From NCBI GenBank assembly GCA_007695285.1, contig REEC01000132.1, forward strand, positions 1 to 37,744: a stretch of 37,744 nt of DNA, in the 5' to 3' direction. The notes beneath the pieces were generated by a model. The model worked only from the letters and a program-made list of their open reading frames with translations. It did not search any database and was not told where the DNA came from. Position 1 is the stretch's first letter, and the number at the start of each line of letters is the position of its first letter. This document shows, piece by piece, positions 6,860 through 15,427 of the stretch. This DNA comes from Spirochaetaceae bacterium (lineage in GTDB: Bacteria > Spirochaetota > Spirochaetia > DSM-27196 > PXBQ01). The translations under genes were made by a program, and so were the position numbers.

Positions 6860-7708
6860 TCACTCGCACTCGATCCCGGCGGTCGACCCCCGGCCAAACG
6901 CGGCCCGACGCCGCGACCGGAACTCCGTCGGCGCACACCGAAAGAAATGAGAAAAACGCCGGGAGAACAGCAGCGGATCGTGGTATCCACACGATCGTGC
7001 GACGTCGCCGACCGCGAGATCGGTCGTTAAAAGAAGCTCTCGCGCGGTGTGCAGGCGATGGTGCTGAAGGATCTCGTGCGGCGTGCTGCCGGTTTTTGAG
7101 CGCACTAACTCCGAGAGGTACTTCCGGCTCAGCCCGACGTGCCGTGCGATCTCTTCGACCGACGTTCGGCGCGAGTAGTTTTTCCTGACAAAATCGTACA
7201 CGGCTTCGACGTACAGCCCCGGCGGCGACTGTACGGGAGGAGGTGGAACGGTGGCTCGGGCCGCATCATGAAGGATCTGTATCGTCGTGTACAAAAAACC
7301 GGTCGCCTCGAACGCGCGTGAAGATCCGGCGGCGACGCTCGTCTTTAAGGCGCCGTGAATCGAAAAGAACCGATCGATTCCGGTCTCGTCGAGTACGACC
7401 CACGCCGTCGACAACCCGATCCGGTCGATCACTCCGCGGACGCCGTCGCCGCCGAAACCGACCCAATGGTACGTCCATGGGTTATCCGTGTCCGCTTTGT
7501 ACCGGACGAGATCGCCCGGTCTGATCAGGAAGGCGCCGGCTCGGCCTATCGTCTGCTCACGGCTGCCTGTGGCGAAAACACCACTCCCGGATTCGACTAC
7601 GTGCAGCAGATAATGATCACGGATCCCACCCCACGAGTGTCCGGGCGTGCAGCTCTGGCTTCCCGCGTAGTAGACCGATACATCGGTGTGTTCGCGGCGA
7701 TCTGACAT
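6860..7708 (-). CDS. AraC-family transcriptional regulator, partner of the GH4 gene
   Basis: A 282-residue regulator with an arabinose-binding-type cupin domain at the N-terminus (YLLHVVESGSGVF, IRPGDLVRYKAD) and two helix-turn-helix motifs near the C-terminus (TSVEEIARHVGLSRKYLSEL and VGDVARSCGYHDPLLFSRRF). The start at 7708 has AGGAG upstream, complement of 7720-7724. Longer readings of the frame run back through the divergent GH4 gene and are not credible. Divergent placement 79 bp from the GH4 glycosidase suggests that it activates that gene in response to a sugar. The architecture resembles the other AraC regulator at 6019, but the proteins are not close copies. Confidence 0.9.
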   Translation of the reverse strand: MSDRREHTDVSVYYAGSQSCTPGHSWGGIRDHYLLHVVESGSGVFATGSREQTIGRAGAFLIRPGDLVRYKADTDNPWTYHWVGFGGDGVRGVIDRIGLSTAWVVLDETGIDRFFSIHGALKTSVAAGSSRAFEATGFLYTTIQILHDAARATVPPPPVQSPPGLYVEAVYDFVRKNYSRRTSVEEIARHVGLSRKYLSELVRSKTGSTPHEILQHHRLHTARELLLTTDLAVGDVARSCGYHDPLLFSRRFSHFFRCAPTEFRSRRRAAFGRGSTAGIECE

Positions 7709-7732
7709 TTGTCTATGTACTCCTGACCTGCA

Positions 7733-7741
7733 GTCATAGCA
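7733..7741 (-). promoter_or_regulatory. extended -10 element of the second araC-type gene
   Basis: The minus strand reads TGC-TATGAC, about 24 bases before the ATG at 7708. This leaves a short leader carrying AGGAG. Confidence 0.4.
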
Positions 7742-7787
7742 CGAATCGTCGTCCGGGTGTACCCTGATCGTCGTATAGGGGGCAATC

Positions 7788-9113
7788 ATGAAAAAATTTA
7801 CGTTTATCGGTGCGGGGAGTTTCGGCTTCACGCGAAAACTCGTCAAGGACATTCTGACGTTTCCCGCTTTCTCGGACTGCCACATCGCGTTGATGGACAT
7901 CGACGAGGAGCGGCTCGGATTCATCGAGCAGGCCGTGCAGAGAATCATCACGGAGGGTGGGTATAAGGCCAAAGTCAGCGCGACGACAGACCGGAAGAAG
8001 GCGCTCAAAAAAGCCGACGGTGTCGTGATCACGATCCTCGCCGGCGGCGTCGACGTCTGGAAGCACGACATCGAGATACCGAAAAAGTACGGGGTCGATA
8101 TCAACGTCGGCGATACGCGCGGACCGTCGGGTATCTTCCGCGCGCTGCGGACGATCCCTCCGATGCTCGAGATCATCCGCGACGTCGAGCGATACGCGCC
8201 GGACGCGGTCGTGTTGAACTACACGAACCCGATGCCGATGCTGTGCCGCGCGATGCAGTCGACCTCCGACATCCCGATCACGGGACTCTGCCACAGCGTG
8301 CAGGGGACCGCATCGATGCTCGCAAAATGGATCGGAGCGCCCGAGGACGAGATCACGTATCTCTGCGCGGGAGTGAACCACCAGGCGTTCTACCTCGAGT
8401 ACAAATGGAACGGCAAAGACGCGTACCCGCTGATTCGTGACGCAATCACCGGCCGCCAGGAGATTTACAACGCCGAGCTCGTGCGAAACGAGATGTTCCT
8501 GCACCTCGACTACTACGTGACCGAGTCTTCGGGCCACAACTCCGAGTACAACGCGTGGTTCCGCAAACGCCCGGACCTCATCGAGAAGTACTGTACACAC
8601 GGGACAAACTGGAACCCGGGCCATTACGCGTACATCCGCGACGAGTACCAGAAGCGCGCGAAGAACTGGAAGAAGGACATCAAGGAGTGGCTCGGATCCG
8701 ACGAGATCGACCTTACGCGCGGTCACGAGTACGCGGCGTACATCTTCAACGCGATCATCGGCGACAACGCGATGTTCACGTTCAACGGCAACGTCCTGAA
8801 CACCGGCCTGATCGATAACCTGCCCGAAGGTTCGTGCGTCGAAGTGCCGGTTCTTGCGTCACAGCGTGGACTCGACGCGATTCACGTCGGACCGTTGCCC
8901 GATCACCTCGCGATCCTGAACAACATCACGGCGCGGTGCGAGGATCTCGCGGTGCAGGCATCGTTCGACGGTGACCCGCGGAAGGTTTTTCACGCGATCT
9001 GCATGGATCCACTCACCTCGGCGGTGTTGAGTCTCGACGAGATCAAGAAGATGACCGACGAGATGATGGCCAAGAACAAGGAGTATCTGCCGCACTTCCG
9101 GCATAACTCGTAA
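7788..9113 (+). CDS. glycoside hydrolase family 4 (alpha-galactosidase/alpha-glucosidase type)
   Basis: A 441-residue NAD- and Mn-dependent glycosidase of family GH4. These enzymes cleave by an oxidation-elimination mechanism in the cytoplasm. The N-terminal [15 protein letters not shown] is the NAD-binding loop. Cys168 in GLCHSVQGT and His198 in CAGVNHQAF are the expected Mn ligands, and NYTNPMP is the conserved substrate-binding strand. The sequence resembles MelA/AglA-type alpha-galactosidases and alpha-glucosidases more than the phospho-glycosidases, but the sugar cannot be fixed. A G-rich tract (AGGGGGC) precedes the ATG. It is divergent from an AraC regulator, and no sugar transporter is linked. 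Confidence 0.9.
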   Translation: MKKFTFIGAGSFGFTRKLVKDILTFPAFSDCHIALMDIDEERLGFIEQAVQRIITEGGYKAKVSATTDRKKALKKADGVVITILAGGVDVWKHDIEIPKKYGVDINVGDTRGPSGIFRALRTIPPMLEIIRDVERYAPDAVVLNYTNPMPMLCRAMQSTSDIPITGLCHSVQGTASMLAKWIGAPEDEITYLCAGVNHQAFYLEYKWNGKDAYPLIRDAITGRQEIYNAELVRNEMFLHLDYYVTESSGHNSEYNAWFRKRPDLIEKYCTHGTNWNPGHYAYIRDEYQKRAKNWKKDIKEWLGSDEIDLTRGHEYAAYIFNAIIGDNAMFTFNGNVLNTGLIDNLPEGSCVEVPVLASQRGLDAIHVGPLPDHLAILNNITARCEDLAVQASFDGDPRKVFHAICMDPLTSAVLSLDEIKKMTDEMMAKNKEYLPHFRHNS

Positions 9114-9164
9114 AAACTGATGCCGAAACTGTAAAAAAACCGTCTCGGCGGTGTTTACGTTACT

Positions 9165-10247
9165 GTGAAGTACAACCCAATCGTGTTCGCATTTCTCGCG
9201 GCGGCGGTTTTTTCGCCGCCGCGTCTCGTTTCGGAGCCTCTCTCGGCGGCCGAGTTGAGCCGGCTGATCCTCGAAGGTGAAGTTGATCTCTCGTCTCCAG
9301 AGCTTGTAGATACCGACGGTGAGTTCGCGCGATACGATGACCTCGGCTTTCCCGAAACCGCCTCCGGACGGCTCGTCGTGTCGAGGGAATCGTACGGTCC
9401 GGCCGTGAGGCTTCGCGGCGAGCGCACGCCGTACCTGTTGTACGCGCAGTACATAAACGAGCAGCGCGATGCCGTCATGCTCGCGCGCGACGGCGATTTC
9501 ACCGATCCGCTTCCCGACGGAACCGCTTATACCGTTCCTTTTGGATTCGGTGCGGTGAAGATGAACGCGGTCGACGTCTCGCTCGTCGAGAGCATCGCCG
9601 TTCCGCACTTCAGCGACAACCGGAAGACGTACCTCACGTTCCCTTTGTTCGACCTCTACGGCGGCGTCGTGACCGGAAGCGACGGGTTTGGACCGAGTCT
9701 GCGCGCGGTTTTTCGTGAGCGGTACACGGTAAACGCGAGTGTGACCGTCGCCTCGGCGTGGGCATACGACGGCGATCGGCTCACGCGTTCGCCGATCGCC
9801 GCGTTCTCGGCCGGAGCCGGATTCCGCTTTCCGGGCGTTCTGCCGGATCTCATCGGCCCGAACCTCATCACGGTCGGCGCCGACGTGTCTGTTCGCGTCC
9901 GCGGAGGCGCGCTCGGTGGTGGCGCGGAGTTTCTACCGGGCGCATTCGTCGAGATCGAAAGAGTCTTTTTCGACACCGTGCCGGAGGACCGGGACTTCCG
10001 GCTCGACCCACGGCCGTACAACTACCGCGTTCACTCGGTCTACGCGCGCCTGACCGGCCATTTGGACGTTGCCGGTATCGGTTCGGGCGACCCGTTCCGC
10101 ACCGGTGTATCTATCGGGTATCGTGTGAACGTCATCGGTCCGCGGATCCCGGAGCACGAGTTCAAGAGCACCGAGATCGTGTATGTCGCCGATGAGTACC
10201 GGCAGGACCTGCAGACGCAGGCCGAACGCAGAAGCCGTCGCGAGTGA
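9165..10247 (+). CDS. secreted, probable outer-membrane barrel protein, unknown
   Basis: A 360-residue protein starting at GTG, with a signal peptide at about 1-24 (KYNPIVFAFLAAAVFS). The middle and C-terminal parts are rich in alternating hydrophobic strands (LFDLYGGVVTGSDGFGPSLR, AFSAGAGFRFPGVLPD, VGADVSVRVRGG, GVSIGYRVNVIGP). A charged tail, QTQAERRSRRE, follows. The pattern fits an outer-membrane or periplasmic-facing protein, with the first 150 residues perhaps a separate soluble domain. No good ribosome-binding site precedes the GTG. I recognise no family. It follows GH4 by 51 bp but has no evident functional tie to it. Confidence 0.6.
   Translation: MKYNPIVFAFLAAAVFSPPRLVSEPLSAAELSRLILEGEVDLSSPELVDTDGEFARYDDLGFPETASGRLVVSRESYGPAVRLRGERTPYLLYAQYINEQRDAVMLARDGDFTDPLPDGTAYTVPFGFGAVKMNAVDVSLVESIAVPHFSDNRKTYLTFPLFDLYGGVVTGSDGFGPSLRAVFRERYTVNASVTVASAWAYDGDRLTRSPIAAFSAGAGFRFPGVLPDLIGPNLITVGADVSVRVRGGALGGGAEFLPGAFVEIERVFFDTVPEDRDFRLDPRPYNYRVHSVYARLTGHLDVAGIGSGDPFRTGVSIGYRVNVIGPRIPEHEFKSTEIVYVADEYRQDLQTQAERRSRRE
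9197..9223 (+). other. strong hairpin within the signal-peptide codons
   Basis: CGCGGCGGCG and CGCCGCCGCG form a perfect 10-bp all-GC stem around a seven-base loop GTTTTTT. It lies 32 bases into the coding region of the gene starting at 9165. It would be very stable in mRNA and could slow early elongation. Confidence 0.6.
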
Positions 10248-10308
10248 TGCGGCACCGCTGACAACTTCGGTGTCTCCCGCGTCCTTCTCAACAGAAGCCC
10301 CTCGGATG

Positions 10309-10317
10309 TGTTACGCT
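10309..10317 (+). promoter_or_regulatory. extended -10 element of the amidohydrolase gene
   Basis: TGT-TACGCT lies 17 bases before the ATG at 10335. Transcription would start near the AAGGAGC ribosome-binding site (10324-10330), giving a very short leader. The sequence resembles the element at 3405. Confidence 0.4.
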
Positions 10318-10334
10318 ACGGCCAAGGAGCGCGT

Positions 10335-11786
10335 ATGAACACCAAGACCGATATGATCGAGTGGCTCGACCAAAACGACACGCAGTTTATCGAACTGGCG
10401 GACGCGATCTGGCGCACACCCGAGGTCGCGTGGCACGAGTTCACATCGAGCAAACTCCAGGCAGTTCTGCTCGAAGAACACGGTTTTCGCATCCGGTGGG
10501 ACGTGGGCGGCATCTCGACTGCGTTTGTTGCTGAGTGGGGCGAGGGACGACCGATCATTGGCGTCCTCGGCGAGTACGACGCGCTCGCTGGCCTTTCGCA
10601 GAAGTTGCAGACCGAGCAAGAACCGCTCGTCGAAGGTGCTCCGGGGCACGGCTGTGGACATAACTTGCTCGGCACCGGGGGCGTGGCGACTGCCGTCGCG
10701 GTGCGACGCTGGTTGGAAACGAGCGGTACGCGCGGGACGATACGTTACTACGGCTGTCCTGCGGAGGAACAACTCTCGGGGAAAACCTTCATGGCCCGCG
10801 AAGGAGCGTTTGACGACCTCGATGCCGCGCTCAACTTCCACCCCGACAAGCTGAACTGTCCGTCAAAAGGCAGCGCCGTGGGTGTATACGATCTTGTTTT
10901 CCGGTTCCGCGGCCGGACCGCGCACGCGGGAGGGTCTCCTCATCTTGGCCGCTCGGCGCTCGACGCGGTTGAGCTTATGAACGTCGGCGCCAACTACCTC
11001 AGGGAACACGTGACCGAAAAGGTCCGGATCCATTACGTGATCACCGACGGAGGTCGGCTCCCGAATGTTGTACCCGAGACCGCGGATGTCTGGTACTTCG
11101 TCCGTGCGCACGAGCGCAGCGAGCTCGACTCGGTCGCGGAACGACTCAAGAAGGTAGCCGACGGTGCAGCGCTCATGACCGAGACGACGTGTACGTGTAC
11201 CTTCAGGGGCGCCTGCTCGAACGTTCTCAGCAACGTCGTGCTCGCCGACGCGCAGTACGCGAACATGGAGGAGCTCGGGCCCATCGAGTTTACGTCGGAT
11301 GAACTGGAGTACGCGGCCCGTGTGAACTCGGCGTTCCCGGAGGAAGACGCGCGAACGATGTTCACCGCGATGCGAGTGCCCGCCGAGTGGCGCGATCGGG
11401 TGAGCGGTGTGTGCGGCCGTCCGCTGATCGGGGAAAACTTCCCGGCGTGGGATGAAGAGCAGATCAGTACCGGTTCCACGGACGTCGGCGACGTGAGCTG
11501 GATCACTCCCCTGAGCATGTTACGTACCGCGTGTTTTGCAACTGCGTCGCCGGGCCACAGCTGGGCGATCGTCGCGACGGCGGGTATGTCGATAGGGCAC
11601 AAAGGAATGATGCACGCGGCCAAGACGATGGCGGCAACGGCGTACGACCTCTACACGAAACCCGATCTGCTCGCCGCAGCGCGTGCCGAGCACGCGCGTG
11701 CGACCGAGGGGCACCCGTACAGCTGTCCGATACCCGATGAGATTCCCGCTCCACGGGTTGCGAATCCTGTTCGCGGCGTGCAGTGA
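10335..11786 (+). CDS. M20-family amidohydrolase, AbgB-like
   Basis: A 483-residue metal-dependent amidohydrolase of the M20D group, closest in pattern to AbgB, a subunit of p-aminobenzoyl-glutamate hydrolase. Metal-site and catalytic motifs are GEYDAL, GHGCGHNLLG and CPAEE, followed by an HAGGSPHLGRSALDAVELM dimerisation segment. The C-terminal SPGHSWAIVATAGMSIGHKG is also typical. The start at 10335 follows AAGGAGC. In E. coli AbgB works with AbgA and the transporter AbgT; neither is here, so this enzyme probably acts alone on an N-acyl amino acid or dipeptide. The exact substrate is unknown. It converges on the methyltransferase gene. Confidence 0.87.
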   Translation: MNTKTDMIEWLDQNDTQFIELADAIWRTPEVAWHEFTSSKLQAVLLEEHGFRIRWDVGGISTAFVAEWGEGRPIIGVLGEYDALAGLSQKLQTEQEPLVEGAPGHGCGHNLLGTGGVATAVAVRRWLETSGTRGTIRYYGCPAEEQLSGKTFMAREGAFDDLDAALNFHPDKLNCPSKGSAVGVYDLVFRFRGRTAHAGGSPHLGRSALDAVELMNVGANYLREHVTEKVRIHYVITDGGRLPNVVPETADVWYFVRAHERSELDSVAERLKKVADGAALMTETTCTCTFRGACSNVLSNVVLADAQYANMEELGPIEFTSDELEYAARVNSAFPEEDARTMFTAMRVPAEWRDRVSGVCGRPLIGENFPAWDEEQISTGSTDVGDVSWITPLSMLRTACFATASPGHSWAIVATAGMSIGHKGMMHAAKTMAATAYDLYTKPDLLAAARAEHARATEGHPYSCPIPDEIPAPRVANPVRGVQ

Positions 11787-11813
11787 GACAAGACTCGATA
11801 CCGCGTCGCTTCC

Positions 11814-11830
11814 AGCGGATCTTGTCCGCT
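11814..11830. terminator. hairpin between convergent genes
   Basis: AGCGGA-TCTTG-TCCGCT is a perfect 6-bp stem. A competing pair, GACAAGA just after the amidohydrolase stop and TCTTGTC at 11820-11826, could form a longer-loop alternative. There is no U tract, so the terminator call is tentative. Confidence 0.35.
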
Positions 11831-12768
11831 CAGCGCGTCTTTTGAAACTTGAGGATCCGCGCCTTCATGCCGGACACCAGGATCGGCCACTCCGCCACGG
11901 GTTTGAGTTTTTCCGTCGCTTCGAAACTGCGCGCGGCGTCGTCGTAGCCCGTGAGTACGACGAGAAACCCGTCGGGTTTCAGCACCCGCGCCGCCTCCCG
12001 CGAGAAACCCGCGTATAACGCGTCGAGATCGGCGATCTCGGCCTCGTACATGCCCCACGGTGGATCGGTCACGACGCGGTCGATCGAGCCGTCCTCGAAA
12101 GACGAGAGGCTGCACGCGTCGGCGGTCAACCACGAGATCGCGGCGTGCTCGTGTCGGGTTTCGATGAACCGTTTATCGACCGCGACGACGTCCCTGCACC
12201 CGAACCCTCTGACCGTCTCGAGGGGAATCGCCCCGTGTCCGGCGAACATATCGAGAACGCGGTGCTTCGCTTTGATCCGCGCCGCGAGGCAGAGCACGTG
12301 CGCCAGTTCCGGCCGGAGTTCACCCGCCGAGAGCTTCTCGCGTTTGAACCGTGCGCGCGCGAGCCTCAGCGTCAGAAACCGAGCGCCCGATGCGCGCTCG
12401 ATCACGACAAAGTTGTTGCGAGATCGGTGCGTGTTGTTCTCGAGCCCAAGCGCGTCCTCGATCTGATTCTCGATCTGCGCGCGCTCGCGTGCCTCGATCT
12501 TCGCGGGCGTTCCGTCTTTCAACATAGCGACGCTGTAATATTTGTCTTTGATGAGCTCCGCCTCGACATCTTCGGGTCTCTCGATCACCAGGTACGCGTT
12601 CGTGAAGTACCTGATCTCGATAATCTTTTCGACCGACAGCCGGGAGTCGAACACGACCGAGCTGTCGTCGTTTTCGACGATCACAAGCTCGTCGAGCCGG
12701 TAGCTCTTGAGATCGCGTACGATGATGTCGTACGTTCCCGCGGGGAACGTCGCGAAAAAGCGGTTCAT
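11830..12768 (-). CDS. SAM-dependent RNA/DNA methyltransferase with DPPW motif
   Basis: A 312-residue protein. The C-terminal half is a Rossmann-fold methyltransferase: VLDMFAGHGAIPLE is the SAM-binding motif I and VVTDPPWGMYEAE is the catalytic DPPW, typical of enzymes that methylate exocyclic amino groups. It resembles the UPF0020/Trm14-type tRNA guanine-N2 methyltransferases. The N-terminal 150 residues (MNRFFATFPAGTYDIIV onward) may be a diverged ferredoxin-like/THUMP RNA-binding part, but I cannot confirm a THUMP domain. Its ATG overlaps the stop of the upstream peptidase gene (ATGA), so it is co-translated with it. A structured-RNA substrate is more likely than DNA. Confidence 0.75.
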   Translation of the reverse strand: MNRFFATFPAGTYDIIVRDLKSYRLDELVIVENDDSSVVFDSRLSVEKIIEIRYFTNAYLVIERPEDVEAELIKDKYYSVAMLKDGTPAKIEARERAQIENQIEDALGLENNTHRSRNNFVVIERASGARFLTLRLARARFKREKLSAGELRPELAHVLCLAARIKAKHRVLDMFAGHGAIPLETVRGFGCRDVVAVDKRFIETRHEHAAISWLTADACSLSSFEDGSIDRVVTDPPWGMYEAEIADLDALYAGFSREAARVLKPDGFLVVLTGYDDAARSFEATEKLKPVAEWPILVSGMKARILKFQKTR

Positions 12769-13919
12769 TCTGCCACCGGTACGATACACGCCGCGTGAAA
12801 CATCGCTGCGTACAATCGCGCGGCGTCGCGGACTTGAGCGAGCTCGACGTGTTCGTGTCTGGTATGCGCAACCTCGAGCTTGCCGGGCCCACACACCATC
12901 GCGACCGAGTTATCGGTGTTGAAGATCGAGGCGTCCGAGTGTGAACGGAACACGCCGGGCACCCACGACGCATTTTGTGTCTCGTACGCAGCACGGATCG
13001 GTGCAAACTGCGGCGCGCTCGGTTCGATCGAAAACCCGGGTGCCCAGAACAGTTCCTCGTACTGGAGATCCGTTCCCCTGTTTTTCGCTTGCGCGCGTTG
13101 GCGCGCTTCGCCGAGCATCTCCTCGACCTCCGTCCGTGTGGTCGTTGGTGGGACGTGCACGTCGAGAAGCGCTTCGCAGCTGTCCGCGACCACAAACACA
13201 CCAGCGCCGCCGGTTATTTCGCGCGGGTTCACGACGATTCCACGCGGCGTATCGGGTCCCCCGGCGACCTCGAGAATCTCCATCATCCACGCGAGCATGT
13301 CATAAATCGCGCTCGTGCCGAGTTCAGGCAGCGCCGCGTGCGCTTGCGTGCCGCGGGATGTCAATCGGCACTCGTAGTACCCGTAATGGTCGAAGCATGG
13401 AGCGAGTCCGGTCGGCTCGCCGATAACGGTCACCGGGGACTCGATATACTCGCGCAGGGTTTGCGCACCGTCGCCGTACTCCTCTTCGCCCACAACCAGA
13501 GCGACGCATAGTCCACGTTTGATCTCGACGTCGGACTCGAAGATCGCAATTACCGCCTCGACTGCCGCCGCGCACGCGGCCTTCATGTCCGCGGTTCCAA
13601 GTCCGTGCAGCGTGTCACCTTCGAGCCGCGTATCTTGGTCATCGTCGGCGAACGGAACCGTGTCGACGTGGCCGACCCAGAGCAACTCCACCGGCGACGG
13701 GCCGAGCGTGATCACGAGATTCCCGCGTGACGAGGCGTCCTGGCGTTCGATTACCGGCTGGCGCTGGAACGGAATCCCCGCCTTGCTCAACGCGTCGGCG
13801 AAGATATCCATAGCGGGCTCCTCGGCGTACGACGGACTGTATTGATCGACGGCGTCGATCAACAGTTCGGTCAATCGCTCGTCGTCGATTTTGGCGAGAA
13901 TATCGGTGAGTTCGGACAC
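12765..13919 (-). CDS. M20 peptidase/deacylase, ArgE/DapE family
   Basis: A 384-residue zinc-dependent hydrolase of the ArgE/DapE/aminoacylase group. Metal and catalytic motifs are GHVDTVP, GLGTADMKAA (GxxDMK), VGEEEYGDG (catalytic and ligand Glu) and GEPTGL, with a HAALPELGTSAI dimerisation segment and a late SHSDASIFNTD. Such enzymes release amino acids or diamines from N-acyl or peptide forms. It starts with GTG at 13919, preceded by AAGGAAGG. It lies between the GNAT gene and the methyltransferase in one reverse-strand cluster. No arginine or lysine biosynthesis gene adjoins it, so I do not assign argE or dapE. Confidence 0.85.
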   Translation of the reverse strand: MSELTDILAKIDDERLTELLIDAVDQYSPSYAEEPAMDIFADALSKAGIPFQRQPVIERQDASSRGNLVITLGPSPVELLWVGHVDTVPFADDDQDTRLEGDTLHGLGTADMKAACAAAVEAVIAIFESDVEIKRGLCVALVVGEEEYGDGAQTLREYIESPVTVIGEPTGLAPCFDHYGYYECRLTSRGTQAHAALPELGTSAIYDMLAWMMEILEVAGGPDTPRGIVVNPREITGGAGVFVVADSCEALLDVHVPPTTTRTEVEEMLGEARQRAQAKNRGTDLQYEELFWAPGFSIEPSAPQFAPIRAAYETQNASWVPGVFRSHSDASIFNTDNSVAMVCGPGKLEVAHTRHEHVELAQVRDAARLYAAMFHAACIVPVAE

Positions 13920-13940
13920 CGGCGGCCTTCCTTCCGGCGC

Positions 13941-14486
13941 CTACTGTTCGCGGCGCCGTCTCTTGTAACTCGCGAGATTTGTCAGGTTCTTGCTCATGTA
14001 GACGTGTTGAACCGCCTTCCCGTATCCCTGTCGTTGAAAAAACCGGATCGCCTCTTCGTTTTCCGCCGCGGTATCGACCATCATCATGCGCGCGCCTTCG
14101 TCGATGCACTGCTCCGTGAATCGGTCGACCAGGCGTTTGCCCACGCCGTGCCGTCGGAAATCCGGATCGGTTCCGAGCCACAGCAGGTACCCGTACTTCC
14201 ACGCGCTGCGTCTTTTCTCGATCAACGTACCGAGCGCGAATCCTACTACCTGTCCGTCCAGATCGGCGACGAAACAAAAGTCGCTGTCGGACGCAAACAA
14301 GCCGACGAGTTCGTACTCGTCCCACGTGCGGTACAGACTCGGCCATTTATCGGCCGTAAAAAGCCGTTCTCCGAGCGAGAAGACTCGGTGGATGTCTTCG
14401 AGCTCCATTTCGCGGATGTCCAGATCGTCGGAGTTCGTCGGAGATCTCGATGACTCCGGATCAGATATAGGTTTTTCGTCGGCCAT
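13941..14486 (-). CDS. GNAT-family N-acetyltransferase
   Basis: A 181-residue acetyltransferase. RRHGVGKRLVD is the acetyl-CoA pyrophosphate-binding RxxGxG/A loop and AENEEAIRFFQRQGY is the C-terminal GNAT signature. The first 25 residues (MADEKPISDPESSRSP) are polar and probably disordered. ATG 14486 is preferred over a longer reading from 14612, because that extension lies over a promoter with TTGACG (complement of 14526-14531) and TACGTT (14503-14508) spaced by 17 bp. It is the first gene of the reverse cluster with the M20 peptidase. It may acetylate a protein N-terminus, an amino acid or a small amine; the sequence does not decide. Confidence 0.85.
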   Translation of the reverse strand: MADEKPISDPESSRSPTNSDDLDIREMELEDIHRVFSLGERLFTADKWPSLYRTWDEYELVGLFASDSDFCFVADLDGQVVGFALGTLIEKRRSAWKYGYLLWLGTDPDFRRHGVGKRLVDRFTEQCIDEGARMMMVDTAAENEEAIRFFQRQGYGKAVQHVYMSKNLTNLASYKRRRREQ

Positions 14487-14502
14487 ACGTTCGTCCGGCC
14501 GA

Positions 14503-14531
14503 AACGTACTACAAAGCGCGTCGGCCGTCAA
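14503..14531 (-). promoter_or_regulatory. promoter of the GNAT-M20-methyltransferase cluster
   Basis: On the minus strand TTGACG is followed after 17 bp by TACGTT, leaving a leader of about ten bases before the ATG at 14486. Confidence 0.45.
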
Positions 14532-14593
14532 CGAGCGGTACCGTGCGCCCGATACGCAAGATACGCGGTGGTCTGGTCTGAAACGTGGTACCC

Positions 14594-14602
14594 TGATACA
14601 AT
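14594..14602 (+). promoter_or_regulatory. extended -10 element of the EEP hydrolase gene
   Basis: TGA-TACAAT lies 27 bases before the ATG at 14630. The short leader carries a strong GGAGGGG ribosome-binding site. No good -35 box is seen, as is usual for extended -10 promoters. Confidence 0.5.
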
Positions 14603-14629
14603 GGATGCTCATCTCGGAGGGGCGATAAA

Positions 14630-15406
14630 ATGGAATTCAGGTTAATGACGTTCAATTTGCGGTACGAAAATGACGTCGACGGGCAGTTCTCCTGGAAGAA
14701 CCGCCGCGACCTCGCGGTTGAACTCATTCTGGATCAGGCGCCTGCGATCATCTGCACGCAGGAGGGGCTCGAACCGATGCTCCGGTTCATCGGCGACCGG
14801 CTTGGTGGATACAGCATGATCGGCTCTGGCCGGAACGTCGACGGTACGGGCGAGTTCAGCGCGATCCTCGTCGACGACTCGCGATTCTCGATCCTCGATT
14901 CAGGACAGTTCTGGATTTCAGAGACACCCGATGTACCCGGCTCGCTCGGATGGGGCGCGGGTCTGCCGCGAATCTGTACGTGGTGCGTCGTAAAGGCCCG
15001 TGGCGGCGAGGAACTCGGTGTCTTCAACGTGCATCTCGACCACCGTAGCGTTGAAGCGCGCGTCCGGGGAGTCGACCTTTTGCTCGAGCGGATGGCCGAG
15101 TGCCGCGTTCCGCGCGTGTTGTGCGGCGACTTCAACGCGCGGCCGAACTCCGCCGAGATACGACACGTCTCGCGCGAGGTCGAAGGCACGATTCGGCTCG
15201 TAAACTGTTACGACGAGACGTCTGCGGCCAGTCCGTTGCCCGCGGGTACGTTCCACGGGTTTTCCGACCGCGTGCGCCCGGGCGCGATCGACTACATCTT
15301 CCACACCGCGGATATCCGGCTCAACTCGCTGAGCGTCGATGCGCGCAAACGCGACGGCATCTGGCCGTCTGACCACTACCCGCTGATCGCCGACCTCTCG
15401 GTGTAG
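14630..15406 (+). CDS. endonuclease/exonuclease/phosphatase (EEP) family hydrolase
   Basis: A 258-residue metal-dependent phosphodiesterase-fold protein. Motifs in order are MTFNLRY (Asn), CTQEG (catalytic Glu), FNVHLDH (His), CGDFNA (Asp and Asn), IDYIF and the terminal SDHYPL (Asp-His pair), so the active site is complete. Intracellular members without a signal peptide, like this one, cleave nucleic acid, phosphoinositide or small phosphodiester substrates; I cannot tell which. The start follows GGAGGGG. It is divergent from the GNAT gene and convergent with the NAD synthetase gene. Confidence 0.85.
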   Translation: MEFRLMTFNLRYENDVDGQFSWKNRRDLAVELILDQAPAIICTQEGLEPMLRFIGDRLGGYSMIGSGRNVDGTGEFSAILVDDSRFSILDSGQFWISETPDVPGSLGWGAGLPRICTWCVVKARGGEELGVFNVHLDHRSVEARVRGVDLLLERMAECRVPRVLCGDFNARPNSAEIRHVSREVEGTIRLVNCYDETSAASPLPAGTFHGFSDRVRPGAIDYIFHTADIRLNSLSVDARKRDGIWPSDHYPLIADLSV

Positions 15407-15427
15407 TCTGTATCGTCGTCGCCGGCG

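Noticed and set aside
9113..9165. GCCGA...TCGGC with an internal A run as a terminator of the GH4 gene
   Set aside because: Short arms, long loop, and the A run lies inside the loop rather than a T run after the stem.
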